The notes under the pieces were generated by a model that was not told the origin of the DNA, searched no databases, and saw only the letters and a program-made list of their open reading frames with translations. DNA of 64,000 nt from Kineobactrum sediminis (GTDB lineage Bacteria; Pseudomonadota; Gammaproteobacteria; Pseudomonadales; Halieaceae), in assembly GCF_002868715.1 (NCBI RefSeq), contig NZ_PKLZ01000001.1, forward strand, positions 682,001-746,000, given 5' to 3'. Below, one piece after another: positions 48,961 through 57,445 of this stretch (positions are counted from its first letter, which is position 1; every line of letters starts with the position of its first letter). Both the position numbers and the translations under genes were made by a program.

Positions 48961-49581
48961 ATGAAGATCGGCATCATCAGCGGCAGCCACCGACCCAATT
49001 CCCAGAGTGCCAAGATTGCGCGGCACATTGAGCGCACATTACAACAACAGGAGTTGTGTGAGGCCACCTGGGTATACGAACTGGCGGACAACCCGCTGCC
49101 ACTGTGGGAAGAGGGGGTTTGGAATGCCGAGGATGCCGCCTGGCAGAAACTGCTGCAACCTTTGCGCGAACAACTCCATAGCTGTGACGGATTGATAATT
49201 ATCTCTCCGGAATGGCATGGCATGGCCACTCCGGGTCTCAAAAACTTCCTGCTGATGTGGACCGGCGGGGAAGAGCTTGCGCACAAGCCGGCTCTTATCG
49301 TTACCGTGTCCGTTGCTGACGGCGGCTCCTATCCGGTCGCGGAACTGCGCATGAGCAGCTACAAAAACAGCCGGATATGTTATTTACCGGAACACCTGAT
49401 CATCCGCTATGTTGACACCGTGTTTAATGAAGATCCCGCCACCAATAACGCCGACGCCCAGGCGTATTTCGAGGCGCGGCTCAGTTATTGCCTGGAAATG
49501 CTACGTGAATACAGCCTGGCTTTTCGCCAGATTCGCAATAGCGGCAAGGTTTCGCTCGCCAAGTACAGCAGTGGTATGTAA
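48961..49581 (+). CDS. NADPH-dependent FMN reductase
   Basis: A 206-residue flavodoxin-like protein. GSHRPNSQSAK (residues 8-18) is the FMN-phosphate loop. SPEWHGMATPGLKNFLLM is the canonical second FMN motif with the P-x-x-K-N-x-(L/I) signature. AGGAG precedes the ATG at 48961. Members reduce flavins, quinones, chromate or azo dyes. It is probably cotranscribed with the cysteine synthase gene. Confidence 0.88.
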   Translation: MKIGIISGSHRPNSQSAKIARHIERTLQQQELCEATWVYELADNPLPLWEEGVWNAEDAAWQKLLQPLREQLHSCDGLIIISPEWHGMATPGLKNFLLMWTGGEELAHKPALIVTVSVADGGSYPVAELRMSSYKNSRICYLPEHLIIRYVDTVFNEDPATNNADAQAYFEARLSYCLEMLREYSLAFRQIRNSGKVSLAKYSSGM

Positions 49582-49614
49582 GTACTCACCCGCCGGGATA
49601 AGCGAGAATTACAG

Positions 49615-51156
49615 CTATGCGGCATCAGGAGTCGCTACCTGTACCTGGTTGCGGCCTTCTGCTTTCGCCCGGTACAGCGCCCTGTCTGCCCGCTTGAGAA
49701 GGCTGTTAAGGTCTGTGCCCGGCACGCAATCTGACAAGCCGGCGCTGAATGTGAGGTTGATTGGGGCCTGCTCATCAGGGTTCAGATTAAAGCTCATTGA
49801 GGCCCTGATCCGGTCAAGGAGTTTGAAGGCTTCCAGGGTGTCGGTGTCAGGCATCAGCAGCACAAACTCTTCGCCACCATAACGCGCCACCAGATCCGTC
49901 TCTCTTATCCGGGATTCACAGAACCGGGCAAACCGGCGCAGCACCTCGTCACCCACCGCATGGCCATGGGTATCATTGATGCGCTTGAAAAAATCGAGAT
50001 CGATAAGTGCAAGGGAGAGCTGGCGTTTGTGTCGCAGGCTCCGACCAATCTCGCGTGAGGCGAGATCATCAAAGGCGCGGCGATTAAGCAGGCCAGTGAG
50101 GTGGTCCCGGGTCGCAAGTTGTTCAAGCCGGCTCTCGAGCGCCTTGCGATGACTGACATCGCGTACTTCCACAATACGTTCATTGTCGAGTGAAGCCACC
50201 GACAGTTCAGCGGGCCAGTTATTGTTCGCGGCATGCAGAGCCTGAACATCAAGCTGCCGGGCGCTCCCCGCGGATAGCGCGGCATGGAGCAATTCCTGGC
50301 TTTCGCGTGGAAACAGCGTGCCAATGTCGGCCTGAATCAATTCACTGCGCGGCCGGCCAACGAGCGACTCCAGCTTTGTGTTGGCGTCGACGATGGCACC
50401 ATCACGAACAATCATAATGCCGGAAGTGGTCGCACCCAGTAGCTTTTCAAAGCGTTCGGCACTGTGTCTCGCCTGCTCGGCATAGTTCTGGCTTGCCTCC
50501 AGAATACGCTGCATCGTCATCAGGGCCACGCCTACAAAGCCCATTACCAGGGCCGGTATCGCAAAGTTGTAGGGCAACAGATAGCTGAAAGACTCATGCG
50601 GTGGAATATAGGGTTTTTCCAGCAGCCAGTCATGGTAGCCCAGATAACCCCGGGTCAGGGTAACCCCTGAATACACCAGCAGGCTGATACCTACCAGCAG
50701 ATGCGCAGGACGGGTCACGCGGTCGTTGGGGCGGCGCAGCAAAATCCAGATTGCCTGCAACGGCAGCAAACCCGCAATGGTCGAATAAACACCCATCAGG
50801 AAGTCGGAATTGCCTTCATACAGCCAGTAGTGAGTATTGACTATCACCATCACGCCGACGCTTACGATAACGATCCACCAGGGCAGCGGACGGTCCATAA
50901 TACGGAAGACGCCAAGCAGGAACAGTGCCTCCCCGCCTAACTGGCCGGCGTTTCCCAAAACGTTGAGCAGGGGGTTGCCGGTCGCCATAAAGCCGATAAA
51001 GCAGAGCACACCCGCAATAAGCACCCAACTGCCTGCCATCCAGAAACCGGGGCCAGCGTAAGGTCGGGCGGTGTACCATAAGGCGGTAGCCGCAACGGCA
51101 ACCGCGAGCAGGAGGCAGAGCCCCAGAAGCATTGGCGAGAAATAGATCTCCACCAT
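49615..51156 (-). CDS. Diguanylate cyclase with seven-TM sensor and PAS domain
   Basis: A 513-residue protein: seven hydrophobic helices (about 8-225), a PAS domain (about 235-340), then GGDEF (about 345-513). The catalytic site is YGGEEF. RETD 5 residues earlier matches the RxxD product-inhibition site. It should synthesise c-di-GMP in response to a membrane or PAS-bound signal. It begins 36 bases after dsbA, without a clear ribosome site. Confidence 0.9.
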   Translation of the reverse strand: MVEIYFSPMLLGLCLLLAVAVAATALWYTARPYAGPGFWMAGSWVLIAGVLCFIGFMATGNPLLNVLGNAGQLGGEALFLLGVFRIMDRPLPWWIVIVSVGVMVIVNTHYWLYEGNSDFLMGVYSTIAGLLPLQAIWILLRRPNDRVTRPAHLLVGISLLVYSGVTLTRGYLGYHDWLLEKPYIPPHESFSYLLPYNFAIPALVMGFVGVALMTMQRILEASQNYAEQARHSAERFEKLLGATTSGIMIVRDGAIVDANTKLESLVGRPRSELIQADIGTLFPRESQELLHAALSAGSARQLDVQALHAANNNWPAELSVASLDNERIVEVRDVSHRKALESRLEQLATRDHLTGLLNRRAFDDLASREIGRSLRHKRQLSLALIDLDFFKRINDTHGHAVGDEVLRRFARFCESRIRETDLVARYGGEEFVLLMPDTDTLEAFKLLDRIRASMSFNLNPDEQAPINLTFSAGLSDCVPGTDLNSLLKRADRALYRAKAEGRNQVQVATPDAA

Positions 51157-51192
51157 GGGGCTTGTTTGTTTATAGTCGCAAAGCGCGCTGGA

Positions 51193-51834
51193 TCAGGCGG
51201 CGTCGGCGGACAGCAGCGCGCGTTCTTTTTCGATCAGGTAATCGGCTATTTTCAGCATATTGGCCTGGCTACCGGCTTTGCGGGTGGAAATCCGGTACTT
51301 GCCATTAACCATCATTTCCGGGGTGCCGGTAATCTGCGCGGCACGGGCCCGGCTGTTGGCCTGGCGCACCTGGCTGCTGACACCGAATGATTTGAGCGCC
51401 TTGTTAAAATCATCGGCGGCCACACCATTGGCGGTAAATACATCGCGTATCGCCGCTTCCGAAGCCAGTCGCTTGCCATCCACGTTCATCGCCTGAAACA
51501 AGACCGTGTGCATCTTGTCACTGACACCCAGCACGTCGGCAACGTAGAACATCGCCGCGTGCAGCTCCATGGGCTTGTTCCAGATAGCGGGCGAGCCGGT
51601 AAAAATGACATCTTCCGGCAGTGACTCCTTCCAGCGACTAACCAGTGGCTCGAACGTATAGCAATGGCCACAGCCGTACCAGAAAAACTCAACCACCTCG
51701 ACCCGACCGGGGTCAGCCGTGCGAATGGCAGGCGTAATCAGGTCATAGTGAGTACCTTCCTCCCAGCTTTCCTGGGCGGCTCCTACCAGGGGAGCCAGCA
51801 AGAGGAAGGTGCCAATAATCAGTCGCTTGAACAT
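51193..51834 (-). CDS. dsbA: Thiol:disulfide interchange protein DsbA
   Basis: A 213-residue periplasmic oxidase. A signal peptide to about residue 20 is followed by the thioredoxin fold with active site C55-G-H-C58 (enteric DsbA has CPHC) and a cis-proline region around QITGTPEMMVNGKY. It introduces disulfides in exported proteins. The start is ATG at 51834 with GGAGAG. It lies downstream of two c-type cytochrome genes, whose apoproteins pass through oxidising steps. Confidence 0.94.
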   Translation of the reverse strand: MFKRLIIGTFLLLAPLVGAAQESWEEGTHYDLITPAIRTADPGRVEVVEFFWYGCGHCYTFEPLVSRWKESLPEDVIFTGSPAIWNKPMELHAAMFYVADVLGVSDKMHTVLFQAMNVDGKRLASEAAIRDVFTANGVAADDFNKALKSFGVSSQVRQANSRARAAQITGTPEMMVNGKYRISTRKAGSQANMLKIADYLIEKERALLSADAA

Positions 51835-51944
51835 GTATCTCTCCATGAGCGGGGGTTCACTTATAGGACCTGACGCAGACGCCCAGGTTCGGTAACCACG
51901 GTAAAAATACCAAAGAGACCCGTACCGAGGGCAATCACGCGAGC

Positions 51945-52580
51945 CTAGTTAAGGCCCGCGACATAGCTTGCCACTGCTTCAATCTCCATATCACTGAGAC
52001 CGAAGGCGTTGCTGCGCATTATCTTTGTGTCGCCGTCATTGGTACGGCCTTCAGGATTTTCGTAACCCTTGCGATACATACGCAACTGGGTGGCGATATA
52101 TTCGGCGTGCTGGCCGGCGAGCATCGGGTATCCCGCGGGGGCGTTCCCTTTACCAGTGGGCGAGTGGCAGGCGATACAGGCTGCAACCTTGCGCTCGGCA
52201 ACTCCCGCCCGATAGACCCTCTGGCCAAGAGCCAGGAGTTCGGGGTCGGTCTGGCCGCGAGTGGACTGCTGTGCTGCGTAGAAAGCCGCGATATCAGCGA
52301 GCTGCTGATTGGTCATATCGTCGAGTTGACCGACCATACTCGGCACCGGACGGGCGCCGTCGCGAATATCCATTAGTTGCTTATACAGATAGCGCTGACC
52401 CTGGCCCGCCAGCTTGGGGAAGGTGCCGGCAATACTGTTGCCATCTGCACCATGACAGGCGCTGCACATACCCGTGAGGGCCTCACCGGCCGCGGCATCA
52501 CCGTTAAGTATCGGGGTGGCTGCGGATAGTGGCTGCGCCAATCCCAGCAGGACCCCGCAAAGGACAAGAACTCTCTTCAT
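51945..52580 (-). CDS. Diheme cytochrome c4
   Basis: A 211-residue periplasmic cytochrome with a signal peptide to about residue 20 and two heme sites: CSACH (39-43) and CIACH (135-139). The two halves are internally similar, and PKLAGQ/PMLAGQ repeats are typical of cytochrome c4. It shuttles electrons to terminal oxidases. It is 41 bases downstream of the c5 gene and part of the same minus-strand run. Confidence 0.93.
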   Translation of the reverse strand: MKRVLVLCGVLLGLAQPLSAATPILNGDAAAGEALTGMCSACHGADGNSIAGTFPKLAGQGQRYLYKQLMDIRDGARPVPSMVGQLDDMTNQQLADIAAFYAAQQSTRGQTDPELLALGQRVYRAGVAERKVAACIACHSPTGKGNAPAGYPMLAGQHAEYIATQLRMYRKGYENPEGRTNDGDTKIMRSNAFGLSDMEIEAVASYVAGLN

Positions 52581-52621
52581 GACTCTTCCAGATCAAAATT
52601 GGGAGGGGGAGGGCCGGAAGG

Positions 52622-52915
52622 CTACTCCTTCGGTGCGGCCATATAATTAATTAGCGCCTTATAGTCTTCATCGGTACAGTCGAAACACATGCCTTTGGGG
52701 GGCATTGCGTTCAGGCCATTCTTGACCGACTGGACCAGCGTATCCATGCCTTTTTCAAGCTTGGGCGCCCATGCATCGGCATCCCCTGTTTTGGGGGCAC
52801 CGGCAACGCCGGCATTATGACATACAGCGCAGCTTTTGTTGTATTTGCCCATATCGACATCTGCAACAGCAGTAGTGGCGAACATCAGTGCGCCAAGTGC
52901 CAGGAGCTTTTTCAT
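52622..52915 (-). CDS. Cytochrome c5-type monoheme protein
   Basis: A 97-residue exported protein with a signal peptide ending near AVA, heme site CAVCH (29-33), the axial Met in MPPKG and the extra Cys pair CFDC (77 and 80) that forms the c5 disulfide. It is a small electron carrier in the periplasm. It begins the c5-c4-dsbA run and is divergent from engB. Confidence 0.93.
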   Translation of the reverse strand: MKKLLALGALMFATTAVADVDMGKYNKSCAVCHNAGVAGAPKTGDADAWAPKLEKGMDTLVQSVKNGLNAMPPKGMCFDCTDEDYKALINYMAAPKE

Positions 52916-53035
52916 CGAGTACCTCTGCTAATATAGCTTGGACTTTCATTGCGCCCTGCAGGGATTTGCCGCAGAGCTCTTTAACCTGTGGCATTATATA
53001 CGACTTACCCAGCGCAAAAAAGGCAAGTCCTCCGT

Positions 53036-53710
53036 ATGCAACATCCTGTCCCCGGCAAACCCGACTACCGCGCTGCAACGTTTCTGACCAGCGCCGGCAA
53101 AGTTTCACAATGTCCCGAAGACAGCGGCTGGGAAGTAGCCTTTGCCGGCCGCTCCAACGCCGGCAAATCATCTGCAATAAACAGTTTAACTGCAAATAAA
53201 AAGCTCGCACGTACCTCCAAGACACCGGGCAGGACCCAGCTGATCAACTTCTTTGAGCTCAGCGAGAACCAGCGACTGGTGGACCTGCCAGGCTATGGTT
53301 TCGCCAAAGTACCGCTGGCGGTCAAGCGGGAGTGGACCAGACAGCTGGAGAACTATCTGCAAACACGAGAGAGCCTTCGCGGCCTGGTGCTGTTAATGGA
53401 CGTTCGCCACCCCTTGCAGGAGTTCGATCGACAAATGCTCGGCTGGGCAATAGCGGCCGATATGCCGGTTCATATTCTGTTGACCAAAGCCGACAAGCTC
53501 AAGAACGGCCCCGCCGGCAATACCCTGTTACAGGTTCGCAAGCAGACACGGGACTACGGTGACCGGGTGAGCGTGCAGCTGTTTTCAGCTCTCAAGCACA
53601 CCGGGCACAAGGAACTGATAGCCGTGCTTGATGCCTGGCTCATGGATGAGAGTGTTTACGCTGAGGCCGGAGACCCGGTGGAAGATGGGTCGCCGCAGGA
53701 CCAGATATAA
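53036..53710 (+). CDS. engB: Ribosome biogenesis GTPase EngB/YsxC/YihA
   Basis: A 224-residue TRAFAC GTPase. G1 is GRSNAGKSS (38-46), the G2 threonine lies in [12 protein letters not shown]3 is DLPGYG and G4 is TKAD. It is needed for 50S subunit assembly. The start is ATG at 53036; a longer in-frame reading is rejected because it begins in the cytochrome promoter region. Its position near polA and cytochrome c4 matches Pseudomonas-like genomes, though a two-component system now separates it from polA. Confidence 0.95.
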   Translation: MQHPVPGKPDYRAATFLTSAGKVSQCPEDSGWEVAFAGRSNAGKSSAINSLTANKKLARTSKTPGRTQLINFFELSENQRLVDLPGYGFAKVPLAVKREWTRQLENYLQTRESLRGLVLLMDVRHPLQEFDRQMLGWAIAADMPVHILLTKADKLKNGPAGNTLLQVRKQTRDYGDRVSVQLFSALKHTGHKELIAVLDAWLMDESVYAEAGDPVEDGSPQDQI

Positions 53711-53737
53711 AAACGGGGGCCTGTTCCACAGGCCCCC
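53709..53737 (-). terminator. Intrinsic terminator of the DUF4168 gene
   Basis: A perfect 9-bp stem (GGGGGCCTG/CAGGCCCCC, 53715-53737) with a 5-base loop is followed on the minus strand by G-T5. It ends the DUF4168 transcript and may also slow plus-strand readthrough from engB. Confidence 0.85.
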
Positions 53738-53767
53738 GGTGACATTACGATTGGGACTATACGACTA

Positions 53768-54172
53768 TCAGCCCTGCATCTCCTGCAGGCGATTACGCAG
53801 GTCTTCATCTGACTGCAGTGCGTAGGCGATCTGGTTATATTCCTCCACCGTCATGCCAAAGGACTCTACTGCGGCGACCATTTCACCTGACGCTCTTTGT
53901 TGCAGGGCCTGCGCTTCCTCAGGCGTATCCACATTAGACATTTGCTGCTGAAACTGCTCGCGCAGTTCAGTGATTTTTGTTGCAACCTGAACATAGAGCT
54001 GCAGGCTGGAATCGGTCACATCGGCTGACTTCATCGGCGCCTCGGCCGCCGGGTTCTGGGCCTGCCCCTGGTTCTGCGCCTGTCCCTGTTGGGCGCTGGC
54101 CACCTGGCCCGCCAGCAGCAAGACCATGGCAGCGGTGGTAATTGTTGCGGTTGTAAGTGCTTTGAACATCAT
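53768..54172 (-). CDS. DUF4168 exported protein
   Basis: A 134-residue protein with a signal peptide ending ...AGQVASA, a Gln/Asn-rich linker (QGQAQNQGQAQN) and a helical DUF4168 domain ending EEYNQIAYALQSDEDLRNRL. The family is periplasmic and uncharacterised. GGAGG lies 4 bases before the ATG at 54172 and 7 before the second ATG at 54169. A -10 TATAAT (54274-54269) lies upstream. A longer in-frame reading would be antisense to the kinase and is rejected. Confidence 0.85.
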   Translation of the reverse strand: MMFKALTTATITTAAMVLLLAGQVASAQQGQAQNQGQAQNPAAEAPMKSADVTDSSLQLYVQVATKITELREQFQQQMSNVDTPEEAQALQQRASGEMVAAVESFGMTVEEYNQIAYALQSDEDLRNRLQEMQG

Positions 54173-54268
54173 AATTCCTCCTAAGGTACGTTGGATGTAC
54201 ACCTCACAAGTATCAAATAACGTGCCAAAACAGGGGAGGAGCAAAAGAAAAATCGTATCTCTCTGATT

Positions 54269-54274
54269 ATTATA
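54269..54274 (-). promoter_or_regulatory. -10 element upstream of the DUF4168 gene
   Basis: A perfect TATAAT on the minus strand, about 97 bases before the start codon. The -35 region is poor, so an activator may be involved. Confidence 0.4.
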
Positions 54275-54337
54275 GGCTTTTTCATGCTTTCCAAGAGATC
54301 CATAGCGCCCCCCTCTAGTCATGACATGATCCTCGAG

Positions 54338-54354
54338 TGTATCATTGCGATACA
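54338..54354. promoter_or_regulatory. Inverted repeat before the histidine kinase
   Basis: TGTATC-ATTGC-GATACA, with a third TGTATC at 54369-54374 just before the kinase start. It is a plausible autoregulatory site for the two-component system. Confidence 0.35.
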
Positions 54355-54377
54355 TGTATATTTTGCGGTGTATCTTC

Positions 54378-55865
54378 ATGACACAGCTGACGTCTCGCTG
54401 GCCGATCCTGGGCAAGCTACTGGGTAATCTGCAGCAAACCCTCATGGGTTTTGTCGCGTTGCCCCTGATACTGGTCGCGGCACTGTTTATCCGGGTAGCC
54501 TTCGAACAGGCCAACGCCTTCCAGGAAACCCTGCTCAAGAGCGATCTTGAGTTAATCGCCCGCGCCATCAGTGGGCCAGTGACAGAGGCCCTGCTGAACG
54601 GCGAGCGGGAAAACATGAAAGCGACCCTGGCCTCCGTGTTCTCCATAGGTCGCGTGTATGGTGCCTCGGTGTTCGACAGCGACGGCCGCCGCATGGCCGC
54701 CGCCGGCATCACCGAGCGAGACCTCACCCATAGCAGGATCCCGCTGCAGCTGGCCGATTCCGGCGAAAAGCGCGAAGAGTATCGGAAGGTGGGGGGGCGC
54801 CGGGTTTTCTCCCATTTCATGCCCTTGTTCGACGAGTCGGACCGGACCCAGGGCTTCATCCAGATTACCCGCCGGCAGACAGATTTCACCAGCGCCCTCA
54901 GTCGGCTCACCTGGCTCGCCTGGAGTCTCTGGGCACTGCTGGCCGCGGTCATTATCGGCACCGTACTCACCGGACATTACCGCGGTATCGGCCGCCACCT
55001 GAAACTACTGCGCCAGGGAATGGCCCGGGTGGCAGCAGATAGCCCCGGTTATCGCTTCGAAATCAGGGGACCACGGGAGGTGCAGTCCATATCGGTGGGT
55101 CTCAATACCATGCTGGACGGCATACAGCGGCGGGAGCAGGAGCTGGAGCAAAGGCGGATGGCAGAGCAAACCCTGCAGCTGCAACTGCGCGACAGCCAGA
55201 CCCTGGCCACGGTCGGTCGCATTACCCGGGGCTTTGCCCACGAACTGGGTGCACCGCTGAGTGTCATAGAGGGCCGCGCGCGGCGCCTGGGCAGATACCT
55301 CGGGGCTGACGACCGCGATCTGGCGGCAATACGGCACCAGGTACGACAGCTCACTGAAACGGTACATGATCTGCTCAATTATTCCCGCCCCGCAGAACCA
55401 CAGGTAGAGCCAATTGATACTGACAGACTGATCCGGGATGCGGTGAACACCGTTGCCGAAGAGCTCAGCGGTAAAGCGGTGGTTGCCCAGTACCAGCCAT
55501 GCGGGCAGACCCTGCAGCCGCTGCAGGGCGACCGGCGGCGGCTGCAGCTGGCCCTGCTTAATATCATACGCAACGCCGCCCAGGTTGCCCGGTACCGGGT
55601 TTTAGTTACGGCATCCGGCAGTCAGGGTGGTGTAAATATTGATATCAGTGACGACGGCCCGGGGTTTCCCGGCAATCGCGACCAACTGATGGAGCCGTTC
55701 TATACCACCCGTGCTTCCGGAGAGGGTACAGGCCTGGGCCTGGCCATTTCCGCCAGTATTCTTGACGAGCACGGCGGCACCATCAACCTGGGCGATAGCG
55801 CTGCGGGCGGGGGCAGGGTGTCACTGTGGCTGCCCTCGGGCCCGGCCCCGGAACGACCGCTATGA
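54378..55865 (+). CDS. Sensor histidine kinase (NtrB-like)
   Basis: About 495 residues. Two transmembrane helices (about 20-42 and 175-200) enclose a periplasmic sensor of about 130 residues, then HAMP (about 200-250). The H box RGFAHELGAPLSVIEGRARR holds the phosphorylated His. ATPase motifs NIIRNA (N box), DDGPGF (G1) and GEGTGLGLAI (G2) complete the catalytic domain. The start is uncertain (54345 or 54378). It overlaps the response-regulator gene by 4 bases. Confidence 0.92.
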   Translation: MTQLTSRWPILGKLLGNLQQTLMGFVALPLILVAALFIRVAFEQANAFQETLLKSDLELIARAISGPVTEALLNGERENMKATLASVFSIGRVYGASVFDSDGRRMAAAGITERDLTHSRIPLQLADSGEKREEYRKVGGRRVFSHFMPLFDESDRTQGFIQITRRQTDFTSALSRLTWLAWSLWALLAAVIIGTVLTGHYRGIGRHLKLLRQGMARVAADSPGYRFEIRGPREVQSISVGLNTMLDGIQRREQELEQRRMAEQTLQLQLRDSQTLATVGRITRGFAHELGAPLSVIEGRARRLGRYLGADDRDLAAIRHQVRQLTETVHDLLNYSRPAEPQVEPIDTDRLIRDAVNTVAEELSGKAVVAQYQPCGQTLQPLQGDRRRLQLALLNIIRNAAQVARYRVLVTASGSQGGVNIDISDDGPGFPGNRDQLMEPFYTTRASGEGTGLGLAISASILDEHGGTINLGDSAAGGGRVSLWLPSGPAPERPL

Positions 55866-57232
55866 GTCGGGAGCGCATCCTGTTGATCGAAGACGATGAC
55901 GGCCTGCGCGAACTGCTGGTCGAGGAGCTGGAAGCCGATGGCTACCACGTTACCGCCGTCGCCAGCATTGCCGGGGCACAAACGGAGCTCAAGGGTGCGC
56001 CCCCGGCCCTGGTAATCAGTGACCTGCGGCTGCCCGACGGTAACGGTATGACGCTGCTACCGCAACTACAGAGCAGCCTGCCCCGGCCCGGCGTCCTGAT
56101 TATCACGGCCTTTGGCACTGTCCGCCAGGCGGTAGAGGCATTGCGGGCTGGCGCCGATGACTTCATTACCAAACCCATCGATTTTGACCATCTGCAGCTT
56201 TCTGTGCAGCGATTGCTGGAACAGCAGCGTCTGCAGGCCGAAATCAGCAGTTATCGGGAACTGCTCACCGACAAGCCATTCCACGGCATGCTCGGCAGCA
56301 GTGTTCCGATGCGCAGCCTGGTGCAGGAGATTCGCCAGATCGCGCCAGCCGGGGGGCCCGTGCTGGTACTGGGAGAGAGCGGCACCGGCAAAGAGCTGGT
56401 GGCCCGGGCCATTCACGCGGAAAGCCCGCGCGCCAATGCGCCATTCCTCGCGGTGAACTGCGGTGGGATTCCTTCAGAGCTGATGGAAAGTGAGTTCTTC
56501 GGGCACAAGGCCGGTGCGTTTACCGGCGCTCGCAACCAGCGCGGCGGCCTGTTGCAGGAAGCGAACGGCGGCACGCTGCTGCTGGATGAAATTGGCGAAA
56601 TGCCACTGGCATTGCAGGCAAAGCTACTGCGGGTGTTACAGGACGGGCGACTGCGTCCGGTGGGCAGTGATCAGGAGATCGAGGTGGACGTACGCATTCT
56701 TGCCGCAACCCATCACGACCTGGAACAAGCCGTCTCTGCCGGGGATTTCCGTGAGGACCTTTACTACCGACTGGAAACCTTTGCCTTGCGAGTACCGCCC
56801 CTGCGTGAGCGCGGCGAGGACTGGTTGCAGCTGGCGAATTTTTTCCTCGCCCGGCAACCAGCAGCGGGTAAAGGCCGCATCAGGGGCTTCAGCGACGATG
56901 CACTCAACTGCCTGCGCGGATACCCGTTTCCGGGCAATGTCCGGGAGCTGGGGAACATCATGGAACGTGCGGTGACCTTCTGCGAAGGCGGCCTGATTAC
57001 CAGCGAGCATCTGCCGGCAAGAGTGAAGGGACATCAACAGCCCCCCGAGCAGCCACTGGCCCCGGGGTTACCGCGGGAAAAAGAATGGCACAGCCTGGAA
57101 ACGCACCAGCGCCGCTATGTGGACCAGGTCATGGCCCACACCAAAGGCAACAAGCGACGCGCTGCGCAGATCCTCGGGGTGACCCGCAGGACGCTCTACC
57201 GCTGGCTGGATCACCGGCAACAAGAAGACTAA
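55862..57232 (+). CDS. Sigma-54-dependent response regulator (NtrC family)
   Basis: A 456-residue activator. The receiver has D54 in VISDLRLPDG and K104 in FITKPID. The AAA+ domain has Walker A GESGTGKE (171-178), the sigma-54 contact GAFTGA (218-223) and Walker B LLLDEIGEMP. The C-terminal Fis-type helix-turn-helix is KGNKRRAAQILGVTRRTLYRW. It activates RpoN promoters when phosphorylated by the upstream kinase. Targets are not evident in the window. Confidence 0.93.
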   Translation: MSRERILLIEDDDGLRELLVEELEADGYHVTAVASIAGAQTELKGAPPALVISDLRLPDGNGMTLLPQLQSSLPRPGVLIITAFGTVRQAVEALRAGADDFITKPIDFDHLQLSVQRLLEQQRLQAEISSYRELLTDKPFHGMLGSSVPMRSLVQEIRQIAPAGGPVLVLGESGTGKELVARAIHAESPRANAPFLAVNCGGIPSELMESEFFGHKAGAFTGARNQRGGLLQEANGGTLLLDEIGEMPLALQAKLLRVLQDGRLRPVGSDQEIEVDVRILAATHHDLEQAVSAGDFREDLYYRLETFALRVPPLRERGEDWLQLANFFLARQPAAGKGRIRGFSDDALNCLRGYPFPGNVRELGNIMERAVTFCEGGLITSEHLPARVKGHQQPPEQPLAPGLPREKEWHSLETHQRRYVDQVMAHTKGNKRRAAQILGVTRRTLYRWLDHRQQED

Positions 57233-57288
57233 CCCTGGCGACGCCAACGAGACCGGGCGCTGTCGGGAGAGGAGAGAGGGGAATAAAT

Positions 57289-57327
57289 AAAAAAACCCGG
57301 CGGCCTGTAGGGGGCCAGACCGCCGGG
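57289..57327 (-). terminator. Intrinsic terminator of the predicted sRNA (and polA readthrough)
   Basis: CCCGGCGGTCTG (57327-57316) pairs with CAGGCCGCCGGG (57307-57296), with one G-U wobble and an 8-base loop, followed by seven T on the minus strand. Confidence 0.9.
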
Positions 57328-57409
57328 ACAGCTTGGTCTCTGGGGAAGAGACGTATTCCGACGGCCCATGGAGAATAAGCCGGCAGAACAGTAGCAACTC
57401 GTGCTACGT
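57289..57409 (-). ncRNA. Predicted small RNA downstream of polA (Spot 42/ErsA position)
   Basis: On the minus strand, starting 6 bases after a sigma-E-type -10 box, the sequence can fold into three stem-loops. First is a 5' hairpin GTAGCA-CGAGT-TGCTAC (57407-57391). Second is GTCTCT-TCCCC-AGAGAC (57352-57336), with a C-rich loop. Third is a 12-bp terminator stem with loop GCCCCCTA and seven T. About 121 nt in total. Spot 42 of enterics and the AlgU-dependent ErsA of Pseudomonas occupy the same place after polA. C-rich loops are classical anti-Shine-Dalgarno pairing sites. Identity with ErsA is inferred from promoter, place and architecture, not alignment. Confidence 0.72.
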
Positions 57410-57413
57410 AAAA

Positions 57414-57440
57414 TGAGACCCGGCCCTATGCGGAAAGTTC
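57414..57440 (-). promoter_or_regulatory. Sigma-E/AlgU-type promoter for the sRNA
   Basis: A perfect -35 GAACTT (57440-57435), a 16-base spacer, then TCTCA (57418-57414), one base from the TCtgA consensus of AlgU/RpoE promoters. It starts 5 bases beyond the polA stop codon. Confidence 0.7.
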
Positions 57441-57445
57441 ACTGT

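Noticed and set aside
54173-54970. N-terminal extension of the DUF4168 gene
   Set aside because: It runs antisense through the histidine kinase; the signal peptide and GGAGG place the start at 54172.
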